54,545 nt of DNA from Pantanalinema sp. GBBB05 (GTDB lineage Bacteria; Cyanobacteriota; Cyanobacteriia; Leptolyngbyales; Leptolyngbyaceae): contig VRZD01000045.1 of the NCBI GenBank assembly GCA_016743235.1, positions 1 through 54,545 of the forward strand. The letters are read 5' to 3'. Each line of letters starts with the position of its first letter. The first letter of the stretch is position 1. The translations under genes and the position numbers were made by a program. The notes beneath the pieces are model-generated. The model was not told the origin of the DNA and did no database searches. It worked only from the letters and a program-made list of their open reading frames with translations. Positions 53,076-54,545 of the stretch are shown here, in pieces.

Positions 53076-53251
53076 GCGAGTGCTCCTACTTCATATCAAG
53101 GATGGATCAAACGACTTGCTGCATTGACTGTAAACAATGGTCCTTTAATCTGCCCTCATCCTAGAGCATCTAATTTCTTGCCCCCGCTAGGGTTAATCTT
53201 TTGTGCAGATTAGACTATCCCTGTGACTAATGACGAGTGATTTCTGAACTT

Positions 53252-53830
53252 ATGACATCAACCATTCCATCGACCACTCATGCGCTCAAAGAATGGCAGG
53301 TTGCCATACAAGCCTTAGAAACAGGGGCGCAAGTGCTACTCCTGCGGAAAGGCGGAATTCGGGAAACGGGAGGCAAGTTTACTGTTGAGCATGAACGGGT
53401 ATTGTTATACCCCACGTACGAACATCAACAACCACGTTTCCTTAAGCCCGAGTATGCCGATCGCGTGGAACCAGTAGCCTCTGGTTGGCATCCGGAGACA
53501 GTACGGATTGGCTCCTGGGCAATGATTACTGAAATCTTTCAAGTCACCAATGCCGAACGAGTTGCCGATCTATCGCTTTACCACATCTGGACAGCTGAAT
53601 TTATCGCCGATCGACTGAAATGGAAACCTAGCCAACCTTTATATGTATTACTCCTACGCACTTATCGCCTCAACCAACCTCAACTCATTAACTATTCCCC
53701 AACCTATAGTGGTTGTCGCTCATGGATTGATTTACTGACCCCAATCGACTTGAACGATAGTCAAGTGGTCGTCAGCGATCGCGAGTATGCCTTACAGATA
53801 GAACGGATTCGGGCAATTGTGGGCAGTTAG
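53252..53830 (+). CDS. DUF1802 protein
   Basis: This 192-residue protein has the DUF1802 motifs A-L-K-E-W-Q-V-A-I-Q-A-L-E-T-G, L-L-L-R-K-G-G-I-R-E and L-L-Y-P-T-Y-E-H-Q. The family is common in cyanobacteria and has no known function. ATG 53252 is chosen over GTG 53237 because the conserved domain begins soon after it. Confidence 0.85.
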   Translation: MTSTIPSTTHALKEWQVAIQALETGAQVLLLRKGGIRETGGKFTVEHERVLLYPTYEHQQPRFLKPEYADRVEPVASGWHPETVRIGSWAMITEIFQVTNAERVADLSLYHIWTAEFIADRLKWKPSQPLYVLLLRTYRLNQPQLINYSPTYSGCRSWIDLLTPIDLNDSQVVVSDREYALQIERIRAIVGS

Positions 53831-53963
53831 CGCAAAGACATCAGACAACCAAAATCGCTCGTGCTCATCTCCACAAAAATGTAAATTTTTTTAAAGGTAG
53901 TTCTACCATTCCCAGAACTTCGAGTAAAACGAGGCGTTCTACACTACATCTGGTGGTGTCGCT

Positions 53964-54545
53964 ATGGATACGGTCAAGTCTCTGCGGATATTTAGTCTGA
54001 TTGGAACTTTCGTTCCAGCGGCGATCGTGAGTGTCATGCCTCCAGCCCAATCGGCAGCATTGACCCACTGGAACTATGACCCCACAGCCAACCAGCTCGA
54101 GGTCATGATTCAGGCAGGAGCAACACCTCGCTACTTTCTGATGGCACAACCTGCCCGAATTGTTGTAGATCTCCCCAATACTGACCTGGGTACTGTGAAA
54201 ACTCAGCAAGCTTACTCAGGGGTCATTCGGCAGATCCGGGTATCCCAGTTCCAACCTGGAGTCACTCGGATGGTTTTGGAACTATCTCCCGACGCAGTCT
54301 TAGCACCAGGACAGGTGCAGTTAGAAAAAGCAGGCTCAGCCAGTTCCGGTCACGATCGTTGGGTACTACGTCCACTCCTGGCTCAAGCAACTCCCACCCA
54401 GCCCACAGCAGCTACTGCCCCCTCACCCCCGCCCCCGGGGGCGTCCGCTCCGGACGCCGCAACAGATGCTCGCACAGGCGCGGCTGGACCCGGCTCAGCG
54501 CCACCGCCGTCTCGATTCCCGTCTGCGACAGCCGCGCCGTGGTGT
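53964..54545 (+). CDS. AMIN-domain protein, probably N-acetylmuramoyl-L-alanine amidase (partial)
   Basis: The visible 194 codons have an N-terminal signal peptide (about 1-30, A-A-I-V-S-V-M-P-P-A-Q-S-A-A). An AMIN domain follows at about 30-135 (W-N-Y-D-P-T-A-N-Q-L-E-V, R-I-V-V-D-L-P-N-T and I-R-V-S-Q-F-Q-P-G-V-T-R). A Pro/Ala-rich linker comes next. AMIN domains target periplasmic amidases (AmiC type) to peptidoglycan; the catalytic domain would lie beyond the window. From about 54420 the codons become extremely GC-rich, either the linker or an artefactual join. Confidence 0.8.
   Translation, partial: MDTVKSLRIFSLIGTFVPAAIVSVMPPAQSAALTHWNYDPTANQLEVMIQAGATPRYFLMAQPARIVVDLPNTDLGTVKTQQAYSGVIRQIRVSQFQPGVTRMVLELSPDAVLAPGQVQLEKAGSASSGHDRWVLRPLLAQATPTQPTAATAPSPPPPGASAPDAATDARTGAAGPGSAPPPSRFPSATAAPWC

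Overview
The window is chromosomal DNA of a cyanobacterium, most likely a filamentous one. Diagnostic genes are psaC (photosystem I), raf1 (Rubisco assembly), the clpR-clpP3 pair, ycf46, an EGY-type site-2 protease and a hetZ-patU pair, which is typical of filamentous cyanobacteria whether or not they form heterocysts. The HIP1 octamer GCGATCGC is scattered throughout (for example 14182-14189 and 15044-15051). Both ends cut through genes.

Layout. 1-7679 (minus strand): the N-terminal 1315 residues of a giant cadherin-repeat/FG-GAP protein without a Sec signal, then a cNMP-like/C39-like ABC exporter and a parvulin-type isomerase that overlap by ATGA. This reads as a type I secretion locus with its likely cargo. 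8178-14099 (plus strand): 1-Cys peroxiredoxin, two tandem paralogous mini-proteins and a 50-residue membrane protein, a helical-repeat protein with a damaged M15-like domain, a membrane coiled-coil protein, an HdrB-like CCG protein and psaC. 14263-24852: a MazG-like protein, lgt, cobM, a GvpF/L-family protein, an RsbW-like kinase, a J-domain protein, a CbbX-like AAA+ protein, mannose-1-phosphate guanylyltransferase and hemW. 24948-35506: PIN-TRAM, VWA, clpR-clpP3, a degenerate metallo-beta-lactamase-fold protein, EGY protease, an inositol-phosphatase-family enzyme, and the DUF1257, ycf46 and RHH cluster. 35614-43470: hetZ-patU, a transglutaminase-like membrane protein lacking its catalytic residues, a GT39-like transferase and raf1.

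43646-48687 is an accessory-looking stretch beginning at tRNA-Ala(GGC). It holds a DUF433/DUF5615 toxin-antitoxin-like pair, an unrecognised protein, an HNH endonuclease, a small conserved protein of unknown role, palindromic repeats, a 21-bp minisatellite and a possible gene scar. 48688-54545 holds a pentapeptide-repeat membrane protein, DUF2993, a DUF4912 protein with 32 Met-Ser-Gly units, a 31-residue membrane mini-protein, DUF1802 and the start of an AMIN-domain protein. The last 125 bases of that gene are abruptly GC-rich and may be a misjoin.

The strongest candidates for undescribed biology are the DUF4912 repeat protein, the tandem mini-protein pair with the adjacent membrane peptide, the helical-repeat/pseudo-M15 protein, and the secretion locus with its giant cargo. 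All assignments come from reading the sequence; no database search was run.
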